DNA of 64,000 nt from Takakia lepidozioides (GCA_030704615.1 CM060732.1:60927053-60991052), one strand, 5' to 3'; positions 46,188 through 58,760 are shown, counted from the stretch's first letter. Translations and numbers: made by a program. The notes: generated by a model from the sequence alone, not told the origin.

Positions 46188-48646
46188 CTAGTAACTAGCC
46201 CCAGCGCATGCGTGCTTTCGTGTGTGGGAGAAAAATAGACGACATATTTCGATTAGCACCATCCCCACTCCACCCAAAACAGTGTCTTTCCTCAAGTTCA
46301 GGTGGTCGAGGATGTAGGGTAAGCACCACATCACAAATAACTGATACTCTTCAGCTTTATAATACCCCAAAGACGCCAATTTCCTTGGCCAACGTCCTCC
46401 CAAACCCTTGGGCCTGCACTTTGAGACGATGACAAGAGAGTCCTCCAAGCTCTTCATCTGTCCTAGTTGCTCAAGAGTCTTCACCAACAGCCCGACATAC
46501 TTTTTCAATACACACAAGGCCAACGTGTGCATCACATCGTACACAAGGTCTCGAGAGATGTCAAATCCATATAAATGATACAACCGCCCCAAAATAGAAC
46601 TGATATACCTCCTCTTTGGCCTTCTTCCAGCCTCTCCCTCCCAGGAGGTAAGTCCCGCCAAGCAGTCACAGCAGCGAGCAAACTCTCTATGGTTCGGGTT
46701 GGGGGAGCATGACGTGCATCCTTTCTGGTATTTTGGTACTCCAACACACTTCTTGCAGCAGAACCTGATGAGCCGGGTCTGCTTTGTAATTCCAATCTCA
46801 TGTCGTGGCGTCGACATCCTGAATAGCCCCCGTCTTTGAGCCCCCCAACCTTGCATTGGGCTGGATGGTCCCCTTTAAACATCATCAATATGCTTCGTAA
46901 TTTGACCACCTCCCCGGCATCCTGTTTAGGCAAATGCTCGCTTACGATGTGACTTGGAAGTGCATACGGTACAGATTGACCACTTGCATATGCATCCTCC
47001 AACTCTCGAATAAATGGCTCTAAAAATGCAGACAAAATGTTTGTGTCCGCTTGTTTAATGACTTTCTCTGAGCTTGCAGGTATGAAAAGTATGGGAATTG
47101 GATCTAAGGGAGAGTCTCTCCCAGCATTCAATACCACAATTTCCAAGGTCCAACAGTCCCTTTGCCTTGTCCTCGCGCTCTGAAACCCATCCCAATGGGC
47201 TAGGAGTGCAAAATTTCTTGGATCTCCCTGTGGCATCAATAGCAGCACCACACATTACAAAAGCTGTTAGTTGAGTCTCTCATTTTTTACCACAAAGTGC
47301 GATAGCAGCCAAGTAGTTATTGTTATTTTACCTTCTCGAACTTCTTTTCAGACTCCACGCGGGTAGCGCACTCTGTACAGGCAAAAGAGTAACGTCTGGC
47401 TTGATCATTCCAGCCCTTTTTCAGCTCTTCACAAATTGAAGGAAAAACTCGGAAGCTTCGTTTGCAAGAAAGATTGGGACACACCACAGGGATTTCCCAC
47501 TCCAATTGAGGGTCCCAAAAGCCTTGATAGGCTCTTAGTTTGCTGCCATCCCAGAACTCCTTGATAGAATCAGGTTTGTAATCTACAGGCAACCCCTTCC
47601 ACTTATCTTTGTGCCTCCATAGATTCAAGAAGGCGTGACACAATGATCTACTCCTACACATGCTACCTAGCACCTTTCCGAAAGGTAGATAGTCAAATGC
47701 TAGGGTATCCTTCCTCATCTTTCCACAGCTTTGGCACTTCTCGCAACATCCTATGCAGTCCCTCCTATGCTTGACCCCTGAACTGGGTTGACATTTACAA
47801 TTCACTTTCATATTGACTACATCCTCGACACTAGGTTGCTGATATGAGGAGCGTGGGGAGAATGTGCATAGCCTGTACAAAGTCTCCACCTCTCTGGCTC
47901 CACAATGCCAATGCCTCTATAGCAATCCATTAGTTGATTCCATGACGTAGGGGCTCGGAAACCATCTAGGTCCCCATCCCAATCTGGACCTGCGAGCGCC
48001 AACATACAGCCAAGGGATAAATTCCTGTAGTCCAGCCCTCTACCACTCAAATCCACAGGCTGTGTAGTCAAAGACCCAAACATTTGCTTGAGCATCTCCT
48101 CTTGCACATGGATTGGTGTGTGACAGTCATCCCACACGGTTTGCAAGTTGATAATACGGCTCATAATGGCTTGATGCAGATTTTGGGCTTGGGCCTCGAC
48201 CCTCAATACTGGATGTTGGCTTGAGATGCCGGATGGGGAGCCTACATATGGGGCTCAGCAAACATAAGATTTTGTCCCATGGTCGCATAGCCGAGGTGTT
48301 GTTGTACTGTGGCACATGACCACATTCGGGTCCCTTGGCAAACAGGGCAAAAACATCTTTCCAAGTCTTCATTTGATTCCTCTAGTGGTGGTGTCCTCAT
48401 ACTTGTCCCTGCTTCCTCTCTTGAAGTGGGCACCACATCCTCAGCTTGTAGCTTTGCAACGCTATAGTGAATGAGTCCCTTTAAAGACTTTTGCTCGTGG
48501 TCATACCACATTCTCCTTGGCAACCAAGAGAAACCAGGATGGAAGTGCATGCACTTGTACGAGCAACTGCATTTCAAAAGTGCGCCCTGCAGGCTACCCC
48601 ATTCACCCAACAAACACAGTCTCAAGCTAAAGTTTGTTTTTGGCAT
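46188..48646 (-). pseudogene. tnp2-type (CACTA/EnSpm-like) transposase relic
   Basis: Frames follow one another from 48646 to 46188: a Cys/His part (CFCPVCQGTRMWSCATVQQH), WDDCHTPIHVQEEMLKQMF, a Cys-rich part (CCEKCQSCGKMRKDTLAFDY), then ALLAHWDGFQS, PLDPIPILFIPASSE, MMFKGDHPAQCKVGGLKDGG, YSGCRRHDM and finally YGFDISRDLVYDVMHTLALC. The GDxPA...GG...C and DVMH blocks fit the tnp2 transposase of CACTA elements; KDZ transposases are a weaker alternative. At least five frame changes. CACTA ends were not found on either side. Confidence 0.65.
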
Positions 48647-48679
48647 CAGACACCTGTTTTGCCTCCAACCATTCTAGCT

Positions 48680-50930
48680 AAAGAGACTACATGCAAACTC
48701 TTCCATATACATTGGATCTGCAGTGTAGCCTGCATGTACTTGCGGCTTTAAAGTTATTTGTCTCACTTTCGCAGGGATATCATCTCTCTATGCCCTTGAA
48801 CCCCCACAAATTAGCTAGAGATAACTGCATTTTTGGAAAAAGATGCAATGTAAGAAACAATGTTCAAAGGACCTGCCTTGAAGGGAACGTACTTTGGTTA
48901 ACCACCACTGCCTTTGCAAGGTCAATACAAACCTTAAGTGTCGTTAAGCTTCACAATACGTTCAGAGCTTACTTTTCTTCTTTCTTCTGACAAAGGCCAC
49001 TTGCCAAAAACCACATCAACAAAGATTAGCTTACTGAAATCAGCTAAGCCTGCCATACTATGATTGCCAAATCATGAAGTTTACTGCTGAAGGATGGGCT
49101 TTACTAGCTGGTTCAGGCTCATGTAGAAGCGTTTGAATTTGGTCAAGCAGATAAGCATTTTATCCACTCTGAGAGACATCAACCAAACACAAGCTAAGAC
49201 ACACCAACATAAGCTTGTAGAGACCAGATCATCAAACACACCTTGGAGGAGAGATTGAGGAGGGAATTTCAACTAAGTGGTGGTGAGGTATTAGGGTTTG
49301 ATGCATGTAGACAGCAACAGGTACACAGCATTCACCCGTCTACATCTGCCGGGTGAATGTTGTGTACCTTTTAACTTCACTTGGTGGTTCTCCTATAGCA
49401 GCACTTGGGCACACCCAACAACACTACAAAAAATGTATCTTCTGCCGTTGTTTGTCTATGAATGGCTAGCAGGTGCAGCTCCCGCATTATGATGATCTGT
49501 CATTTATAGTACTTGTCAGTGCATTAGCTTCAGGGTGTCCCTGTTCGATTCAGTCACTTCATGAAACCCATGCATGCACAGCCCAGAATAGCTGGGCTGT
49601 TGTTGCTGGCACAAAATGAGAGTTCCAAAAGCTGAAGGGACTGAACTATATATGCCAGATGCCTTACCAGCCCTCTCCGAATCAAGCATGGCGCAATGCT
49701 GCCAGTCTCTGCTCCAGATTGTCCACTCCAGAGCTGTTCCCATCATTCACAAGACCCGCGTCAGAATATAATTAGAATTTTATGATTCAATTACAAAGTG
49801 CTTTTCTGTGGAGAGAAGAGTGAGAGAACGCTCTCATGAAGCGTTTCCTACAACCATTGGCTATAATGTAGTTTTCAATGTCTTTACCCCTTAGTCTTTC
49901 CCGTCTTTCCCTCTCCCAGAGCCAGTTGTGGCGGGGTTCAGTCACTAGGTGAAATGTCACTCAACCTGAAATTGTTAGAGCCCACACACATCCAGCAGCG
50001 ATCCAGCTATGGGCAACTAGTATTTATGTATGCATGGCATTGACATGAGGCTCAAAAGCATGTGCTATATTCCAAATGTGGAATATAACATGGTCTTGTG
50101 GTCCTGTGGAGACATTCATGTGGAGAGTCGGCCCTTGTCATTGCACTAACCCAGACCTGACAACAAGATACAAACAAAGTGCTCTATCACGTCCACATGA
50201 GAGAGGGAGACAGATCATTCAAGAGACACTGGGGCCTTGCGGCCAGGGGTCCTCTATGAAGACAGAGAAAGAGAGACAAAGGCACTCGTAATTGTCTAAG
50301 TTTAAGGCATGGATATGTTCCAACTCTTGCCCAGAAGCCAAAGAAAGACAGACAGCCAGCAATACACCTTCGGGCAAACTGACGACTCCATCCAATGAGA
50401 TGTGCACATGAGACCTGCAAAAGATATGGATATGGTATGGTTTCCAATGTTTTTTAACTGCTCACCTGCATTGAATTACGATCAGAGGGTGCGTGGATTC
50501 TTGGCAGGGAGACAGATTACAGGTTGCTGAATGTCAAGGGACGCACTGTGAGAGCACATAAATCGGACACGAGGATTGTGCACCAGCCGAGGCATCCATG
50601 GCCAAAATATATGCGGTAATTCAGTATCCTCTCTCCCAAGGAAAAGGCAGGTATACGGCCGCTACCGAAGTCATCATTCAAGATGTGCAACATGTTGTTG
50701 TGTTGCTGACATGTCAATAATTTCATCTTCAAAGAAATAGATTTGCTTATTCTCTGAATAATTTGGGAAACCTGTTCATGTGTAGAGAAGTGCCTGTCAC
50801 GGTGACAGAGATCTTTCAAACAAGCATTGAGACGTGTACATTTCTGTGTACTTCCGAGGAATTAAGTGGTTTACAAGAAATGCATCATGGAAGGCTTGAA
50901 TCACACAATTGTTTTTGACACATGAGAGCA
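48680..50930. other. No gene recognised; one strong short hairpin
   Basis: Short frames only. At 49320-49368 two 19-base arms (GGTACACAGCATTCACCCG and its near-perfect inverse) with an 11-base loop form a hairpin. At 49424 CACTACAAAAAA resembles a CACTA end. Confidence 0.45.
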
Positions 50931-50939
50931 ATTGCAGGA

Positions 50940-51285
50940 ATAGCACCTCCACCATCACCACTGCTTTTGAAAGACTGCCAAGAGAAGGAATTAGCAAGAA
51001 GTCTTTTGGTGTTTATGGGGATGTGAGATCACTATGTAAGGAGGGACGACTAAAAGAGGCACTCCACATTTAGAACCAACCGGGCATTCAGGGAGACTGC
51101 AAAACTTATGTGTGTCCCTTGCAGGGGTGCATCAATAGTAAAGCCCTAGCAGAGGGATAGCAGGTGCATACCCACATTACACAAAGCGGGCTCAAGGCTG
51201 GCATCTTTCTCAACAACACCCTTATCAACATGTATGCAAAATGTAGGAGCGTGGTCAATGCACACCAGGTGTTGGAAGTGCACTT
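50940..51285 (+). pseudogene. PPR gene 5' fragment (PLS type)
   Basis: Reads STSTITTAFERLPREG, then GDVRSLCKEGRLKEALHI, a stop, KTYVCPLQGCINSKALAEG, a stop, QVHTHITQSGLKAGIFLNNT and LINMYAKCRSVVNAHQV, and then ends. The leader and first repeats align with the PPR relic at 17632 and the intact gene at 29322, so it is a truncated family copy with two in-frame stops. Confidence 0.85.
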
Positions 51286-51289
51286 GGCT

Positions 51290-52680
51290 CTGAAAGCTCC
51301 TTTCATGCCAATTTCTTCCACTCTCACTGCCACTGCCATTGCATCTTCACTTTGTCCTTCAGGTCTTCATCCCCAGAGAATTCATCCCTCACCCTCTTGC
51401 CCTGCCATGGATTAAAAGAGTACATGTAAGAGCCTTAAATTCGGTTTTGCACAATTATCTAGTGCAAACGAGCATGCACTGGACTAAAGCAAAGCTCTTT
51501 AAACTATTCTAGTCGAGGGTGCTGCTTTCAAGGGTGCAGATCTATGATAGCATCAAGAGAATGCTCAAAAGCCAACAAGCCTGAGATTTGCAGCAGAAAT
51601 CAATGCCCCTCCCCTCTCTGGAGAGGTTGCAGCGGCAAAAGACCGAAGGAAATGCTACTTATGACCTGGCTCATCAAAAGGGCCTCCATTCCTTCCAACA
51701 TGACGACCCATCTCCAGTTTATGGAGCTAAGTGTGAGCTCTGGAATTGTGCACGGATTGTTCAGAAGACAAAGCCATGCAAGAGTTGGCTGCGATTGTTA
51801 ACTGTTCACCTGTGTTCGCACTTGCATTGTCGATCAGCATTGCGGTCGGTCGATCGGGGGCCATATCATCAGTCTGTGCCAGTGCGAGTTCCTAATACCT
51901 AGGGGAATCTCCCCTTCGTCTTCCCCTCCAGCTTTTCTATTTATTTTTTATTTTTTTATTTTGTTTTTGCTTTTCTACTTAAAAATTTAAAATGTAGGAG
52001 TTTCCCTGCGAGTTTCCCTCTTACAAAGGCCACAGAGGGAATTTTTCTAGGGGAAGTCAACTTTCCCTCCAACTTCCCCTCTGGAAAACAGCCAAAGGGG
52101 CATTCTTTAAGGGAATTGTACTTTCCCCTTTTTGAGGGCTCTCTAATGAGGGGAAACGCATTCTCATACCCTCTGTGCGTCTCAAAAGCTCCTTGTGTTT
52201 AGAGATCTAGAATTCCTTTTGGGCTCGGTGTTGCCCTTGTTTAGAATCTCAAGGACTAAGGCTTAGCTGGTTCCGTGCTGATTAGTTTGCTGCGGTTCTT
52301 CTCCCCCGTTTCTGATATTAGTTTGTTCCTGACTCTGATCTACTTTAGTGATCTACAGTTCCTTTTTGGGCTCGGTGTCGACCAAGCTTCTCTCCCTCGT
52401 CCCTTGCCCTGTTTCCGGGTTCTTCCCCTTGCGTTCATGCCTTCACGGCCCTGGAGGTTATTTTTTCCTCGGAAAGAACTAGGGCTGATTTCTGCGCGTT
52501 ATCCAGCGTAAGAGCCCGCCCCATGATCACCAGTGCATTACACACTCGTGTAATGCACCGGCACACCTGCGATATTTCTTTATCTTTACCTCCAAGATCT
52601 TTTTTCACGGCAAGCTACTGGCGGGGAGAAAGCATAAAGGAAGGATGAAAAGATAAGGGAATCATCCCATTTCCTTACGC
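51290..52680. other. LINE 3'-end-like sequence, no gene
   Basis: 52190-52400 repeats the LINE 3' region at 40700-40960 (GGGCTCGGTGTTGCCC, GACTCTGATCTACTTT). Before it lie GGGGAAA/TTTCCCC-rich words. A perfect 11-base inverted repeat (GTGCATTACAC/GTGTAATGCAC, loop ACTC-like) lies near 52531-52558. Confidence 0.5.
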
Positions 52681-52684
52681 AGAG

Positions 52685-52791
52685 TAATGCCCCTCGTGTC
52701 GGGCACTCCCGGATTTTCGGGCCTTCCCCTGGGGCTACCGCCCTGGGGTCAGGCCCTTAAATCCGGGAATGCCCTCTTACTCAGGGCATTA
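52685..52791. mobile_element. 107-bp foldback MITE, copy 1
   Basis: Begins TAATGCCCCTCG and ends inverted (GAGGGCATTA-type end, CTCAGGGCATTA). The arms of about 40 bases share CCCGGATTT and pair across the element. A second copy of exactly the same length is at 59388-59494. Too short to encode anything. A 2-bp TA duplication is possible but cannot be told from the arms. Confidence 0.75.
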
Positions 52792-52837
52792 AGTTACCCT
52801 ATACCTATATCTCCTTTTTCCATTAATAAATTTGCCA

Positions 52838-52974
52838 GGGCCTTTGTCCCTGTTCTCTTTAAAATAATAATAATAATAATCGATTGTAATGTAAGATGAT
52901 TTTTGTTAACATGGACGGTCAACTGTTGGGCCTCTGTCCCCTGTTCTCTTGAAAAAAAAAAAAAAAACTGTTGG
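52838..52974 (+). repeat. Two poly-A-tailed retroposon ends
   Basis: GGGCCTTTGTCCCTGTTCTC followed by an (AAT)n tail at 52838-52880, and GGGCCTCTGTCCCCTGTTCT followed by about 16 A at 52928-52967. The second is flanked by AACTGTTGG on both sides (52921-52929 and 52966-52974), the mark of a very short, 5'-truncated LINE or SINE insertion. A third copy lies at 58692-58760 on the other strand. Confidence 0.7.
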
Positions 52975-52975
52975 A

Positions 52976-53801
52976 ATGTATGTGGCCCTTTTATTGGAAG
53001 TTTCAACATATTTTGACATCTCAACAAGAATGCGTTCCTTCAATTGTCCATTGACCCAGAAACCCAGAACACAGAGAGAGTCACTGTACTTCAAATTTTC
53101 AAAATATATGAAAGAGAGAAATCTTCCTACCATGTACACATATCCTTCAAGGAGGGGAGGAATCTGAACGCACTTCCTCACCAAGGATCTATGGAAGCAT
53201 CAGCACTTAGGACTACAATGTCCTCCTTCAACCATCGTCAGGGAAAGAAGGCATATTATTGATATGGTAAGTGGTAAATGGGTGAAGTCCCGGGATCTCC
53301 ATGGCTTCAGCTCATACGCATTCATAATCAGTTTAGTATCTTGCATCTTCTTGAATCAGCGGCAAACACCATTGCACAAAGAGAGCAGGGATTGCATTGA
53401 AGCAGTGACATCTTTATTGAATGTTTAGTAATTCTTCTTGTCACTATCCAATTCACGACCCTAATCTTGGGGGGGGAACCTAGAGTGGTTGGAAATTGTA
53501 GAATTTGTGCAGAATTTGAAGGGATGTAGGAGTGCTCGGCACTCAGGAATGCTTGAGGGCTAATATTGAACTGCATCTCAGGAGTGTGTACTCGCAGTAA
53601 GGCACAAACGAGAGTGCGGACAGCTGGTAAAGTGAACTATACACTAACTATTGGGAGATGAAATACTATTACAAGTTTTGCTATGGGAGGGAGGGTAAGA
53701 GGCCCAACCGCTTTGGTTCTATTTACTTAATGAGCAAGGCAATATGCCTCAATCAAATTGGGTTCGAACTTGTAGGGGCTAAGATCGCCTGTCCAAGTGA
53801 A
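52976..53801. other. No gene recognised (3' side of CSLA)
   Basis: Short frames without resemblance. The part next to 53802 should hold the CSLA 3' UTR. Confidence 0.4.
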
Positions 53802-56800
53802 CTAAGAGCTCTGTGGTACATATGTACCAACATAACCCATGCCCATGATGATAAACGCACACCCTTGCAAAAAGAGGTAGATAAAGAAGTGGTTTTTTCC
53901 TTGGTACCAAAAGTCGTACCATGAGCAAAATAGCAGATATCCTCCAATCCAGAGCTCCAAAAGGTTCATCCTGTCAGACATACAATGGTAATTTATCAGC
54001 CTCTATTCTGTATCTTCTTTGTGCATTCTTGGATGCTATCCTTAGTACATGAGATTCCAGCTACACCTACCTACCTGCAATGTGCATTATAACAGAACTG
54101 AAGTGTGTGAGGTTGAGGGCAGGGTTCTACCTCTGTCCGATCTTCCATCCCGTGACAATCACACTGCTCGCCTGGAAACGTTGCAAAGTATATCTCTTCC
54201 CGTTTAGTTTTGATGATGTTTTGAACTTCATGAGATTTCCCAGTTTTTCTGTAACGATCCATTCGTTGACAGTGCCGATATCCGAGAGACCTATGAAAGT
54301 GGCCTTGGTGCGGTGCAAGGACATCACATTCTCAAAGAGAATCCAAAACACCAGCAAATGCAGCGACCTGCACCCATCCCCCATGTTTACTTTATGCTTG
54401 ACTTGATAGGTACACTTTCAGTGCTCAAATTGAGTAGAGTTCTGATCTGTTCCTTTCTGATCTGTTGTGGGCCTCCAGTGTTTCAGTTCTAGACCTAGAT
54501 CCACACCTGCTGCTGCATGCACAGCAATAACATTTCATGGCTTGATGAAAAAGGATGGGAGTTGGTAAGGGGGGAAAAGAGAGAGCACATATAGAACACC
54601 TATGAGACTCTGATACTTTGGCACGGGGATACTTACTTAGGCGTGGTGACAGCATAATTCATAAGCGTTATAACGGATGGAATATAGAAAGCCCCCCACA
54701 AGGGGGTCAACTTCAGGCACCAGCACAGTGGCAGGGATGACAAGGCAGTAGAAAGTGAAGGAGACAAAGTGAACAATGATCTTGCGCACAAAAAAGAAGG
54801 CGTACAGCATGTGCACTTTCTTCCATGTCTTCACTTTCTGCATACATCAATATCTCAGTAGATCAGTTGCAATGTTGGAGCATCAGAGCAACCGTAGGAA
54901 AAAGAGAGTGTGACCACCGAAGGAAGAAAGACATGCTAAGTCAACAGATGTGCCAAATACAGGAACCTGCGACAGACTTTGCTGTTTACGATTTGGGGGG
55001 AGATTTTGCGAAATAGATTTGCTGGGCCGCACGACCAGCGATGTTGTTGATACCGAAATGCTTTGAATGTACTGGGCAGCTCATTCTTGCACTGTCCCAC
55101 CAAAAGTCATTCCCTCACTCACTGAGTTGTGGTAACACAAAGACTCTCTAGAAGGGCTCCTGGATGCCTTATGCTTATAGCTGAAGTCTAGTGCAAACAC
55201 AGTAACAGGTTTTGATGTTGTCTATCAAGTCACTTTAGTGCACAAAATGTACGAGTATGGTTGTCCCCTCTCTTGTCCTACTGCTAGCATTTTCACACCA
55301 CGCCATCTTGCTAACCAAAGCTAGGAAGGACCAGCAAGAATAGTGACTACACTTGTGTCAAAATGTGAGCCAAATTTGCAGTTGAATAAGACTAGAGCCA
55401 TTACCTCCAGGTCATGTAGGTACACAAATTTCCATCCTTTCAAACTAGCTCGCACAGCCAAGTCCATGTCTTCAACAGTTGTGCGGTCATTCCAACCTCC
55501 CGCTTCATCCATGGCACGAATTCGCCACACTCCAGCAGTCCCTGGAAAGACCATGTCCAGGTTCACTAGTCAGTCTAGAATTGCATGCATGGTATAGATG
55601 TCACTTTGCCACATCCATATGCTATCCATACGTTAGCTATGTACTTTTTCAAACTAAGCGGTGAGAATCTAGGACTGTAGGATTCACCAACACCGGACCA
55701 AAACTCCCCAGGGATGTATAGTTACAAGCATAGGTAAGGAAGAAATCATGCAATCTTACACAATGAGTGCCTCTTCCACCTATGACCACTGCATGCTCAA
55801 ACAAAGCCTGAAATGCAGTCAACTTTCATCGTGACTGCGAATCCAGGAATCACGAATGCATACCGTTGAAGCCGAAGAAAGCGTAGGTAGCAGAGCCCAC
55901 TCGCTGCTCCACAGAAAAGTGATAATTCAGTGATACCTCCTGCATCTTCGTCATGAGGCACTCATCCGCATTCACTGCCCAACAAGAGGAACATTTAGTG
56001 GCGGATTCAGTAGAAAAGGCGGTGCTAATATAATACAGCAAAGTGCTCAATACACAAACAAATCCAAATTTAGTTCTTCGCCTGCATTGAAGTCTAAATC
56101 CACGAGTTTAAATATCTGACATTTGAGATCGGATCAAGCGCCCTTGGAAACACGAGAATTTACCATGCTCCTGAAACTGCATCTACAATTACTTCCGTTC
56201 TTGAATGGGTCACACTGGGCTTTCCGTGAATCTCATGCACATTGAACGTCGCGGAAAACATGCACTCAATTCTTCCTGTTGCGAAGTAAAACCTCAAGCA
56301 TATCATTCCCCGAGTAATGAAGGGCGGTAGAGTTTAAAACTCTGTAGTGTCATGAATATCAATCCCCAACCGTCCCAGTCCCAGCAGACGCACATCTACA
56401 AGGCTCACTAATTCCTCGGTACTCTTCGGTACACGGAATGTGAAACCATGTGGAATCCAGGGTTTTTCTTACTGATTTTGAAGAGGGGTACGAGATTGGG
56501 TGTAGGGTAGTGCAAGTGGCCCACTCTAGGTAATTTTCCTCGATTTGGTAGGCTACATGTATTTCCACTCTTGTCATATTCTGCGAATAGAAGGCCAAGT
56601 ACAGAAATAGTTGCAAGCCATAATAGGCGAATGGAACTCTTTCAATGTGAAAACCACATCTGCAAACTCCAAGCTCAAAGTGGACGTCTTTTTCCCTTTT
56701 TTTTCATTCGCCAACGGGATTTTCAGGCGACCAAATGGCGAAAAATCGCCAATAAAAAAAACGACTGAGATGCTTCTTTACACTTTTCACCTCCATAACT

Positions 56801-58275
56801 GTACCGTTGCCGGTCGGATGCAGCAGCTAGGAGCTGTCTAGCCACCTTCTCACTGTCACCAGTTTGGTGGAGGAGAGAGTAGCCACGAGGTGTAGACAGA
56901 TGGGACGTTCAGATTTGGAAGAATTTGATGGATCCAGCATGAGGAGAGAGGTACACATCCAACCAGCTCATGCAGATTATGCACTTACAATCTCTGATCA
57001 TGGATGTAGCTGTCAGGGATGGGCCAACACCTCCAACTAGGCGATAAACTCTCCAGTTGCCTCAAACAAATCTGTGGAGGTCATTGGTAAATGACACTCT
57101 AGAGCTAGCAATTGGTGTGCGGAGCTCCGAGTTCTCTAAGGAGATGTTTCTCAAGATGTAAGACTGACTCGTGAACCGCTGGCCAGTATAACAATTTCTT
57201 GCTGGTGGGTTTGAGCAACTTATACCTGGCAACTGTTCAATTAGTGTCACTGAGAACCTGGAAATTAGATAGATTGCACGCCTGAGGAAGACAGAGGAGA
57301 ATGCAATGACTAGAGGGTTCAGGCAGGGTAGGTAGGGTGTGTGCAGTGTACCAAACTTCCACCGGGCCTGGACCAACGCCAGCTGGGGATTGTGAACGAG
57401 GTAGGGGACAGTGCCCCACAAAAACTCCGGCTCGGGCTGGAAATCAGCATCGAAGATGGCCACAAAGTCGCATTTTTGAACGTAGGGGTGCTTCATGCCT
57501 TGCCGCATCGCTCCTGCCTTGTAACCCGTTCGATTACCTCGAGCTTCATACTTGATGTCGCAACCTTTACTGGCCCAGCGTTGACATTCTATCTGCACCA
57601 GTTCCTGAAAGAAGACGTGCATCGTGCGTCAGTCTGGCTCCCTGCAAGACTCCACTCTACTATCATGTGTAGGTTCTGCAGTGCTCGTGTACAGGCATTG
57701 TGGTGCCCACAGAAATTCTATGGACGAGGTCTCCTGACCTTTTAATGTAAATTGCAAGGATTTCACAACCTCCCAAACACTGCTAGCAAGTCTGGTCGTT
57801 GGAAAGTCAGTGACAGAGCTACGTAGTTACAACATGTGTCCCAAAACGGGGCTACTGAGGCACCAAGGTCGGTTGCATACTTTGATAGAAGGATCCGTGG
57901 AGTCATCTAACACTTGAAAAATAATTCGATCAGATGGCCACGACAATCCACACGCCGCCTGTATCGACAGCTGATACACCTGCTCCATCCATGCACCACC
58001 TCTTTTCTTTACAACTCTGGCCTGGGAGAACAAATCTCTTATGTACAACAACTTCTCACCACGCCCTTGCACTCTTACCGACCTGAGGATTGAACCTTCA
58101 CCATGTGAGAAACCTGACCAACTGGACTCGCTGACTGTATGCTCGCAGTGAACTGCAAGTTCAATGGGAAAATGAAGGCTGCTGAATGTGACATGGCTTC
58201 TCAGTAGCAGTACTTCATTCAAAATTTCGTAATAGACAGGTGAGAGTCAAAAGAGATGCTTTAGAACTCGAAAGT

Positions 58276-58318
<43 letters not shown>

Positions 58319-58640
58319 GCACCTCTCTCTCATTGTACATGGGAATCTGTACCAAAACCATGGGATAAGCAGAATTCCCCAACTCCACATCGTCCTTGAT
58401 AGCTTCCCACTTGTAGATCGTTTCTAGCGTGCGACCCATCAACTTTACGACTACCAACACCTTGCACATGATCAATAACCGCTCGATGACCAGCATGGTG
58501 ACCATCACCAAGCAAATATTGATGGCCCATTGCAGCAGCGGTGCTACTATCGGTGCTCGCACTGCGTTCCACAGTGCAGGTAACTGATCTAGTAGACTGA
58601 AGATCGCTTGAGGCAGCAACGCTTCCACCAATTCTCCCAT
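53802..58640 (-). CDS. CSLA: Cellulose synthase-like A (glucomannan synthase), nine exons, one frameshift
   Basis: Exons, 5' to 3': 58640-58323, 57979-57881, 57604-57352, 55974-55864, 55541-55405, 55091-54990, 54837-54637, 54367-54131, 53970-53802. All borders have GT/AG and fitting phases; about 541 residues, usual for CSLA. A membrane helix lies near residue 40-60. Family-2 glycosyltransferase motifs: [23 protein letters not shown] (DxD), [11 protein letters not shown] and QQHRW (QxxRW); C-terminal membrane helices end [13 protein letters not shown] makes beta-1,4-mannan or glucomannan in the Golgi from GDP-sugars. Exon 7 has five C (54702-54706 as G) where four would keep the frame; before it the frame reads VPEVDP, after it [13 protein letters not shown]. 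Either an assembly error or a fresh null allele. The ATG at 58694 is an alternative start. Confidence 0.92.
58277..58314. repeat. (GA)n microsatellite in CSLA intron 1
   Basis: An almost pure GA run of about 36 bases, only a few bases inside the splice donor of CSLA intron 1 (donor at 58322-58321). On the transcript it is a CU tract. Confidence 0.95.
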
Positions 58641-58691
58641 TTTAATGAACAGCACTCTTGTTTTAAGCTCGTTACTGGCCTTCCAGTTGCC

Positions 58692-58760
58692 CAATTTTAT
58701 TATTTATTTATTTATTTATTTTTTACTTTTTTATACAGAACAGGGGACCTAATAGGCCCT
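58692..58760 (-). repeat. Poly-A-tailed retroposon end, third copy
   Basis: On the minus strand GGGCCTATTAGGTCCCCTGT is followed by an A-rich (AAAT)n tail. The head matches the copies at 52838 and 52928; the tail type differs. It lies just upstream of CSLA exon 1. Confidence 0.65.

Noticed and set aside
49424-49435. CACTACAAAAAA as an end of the tnp2 element
   Set aside because: It is oriented as the left end of an element extending right, away from the transposase, and no partner end was found.
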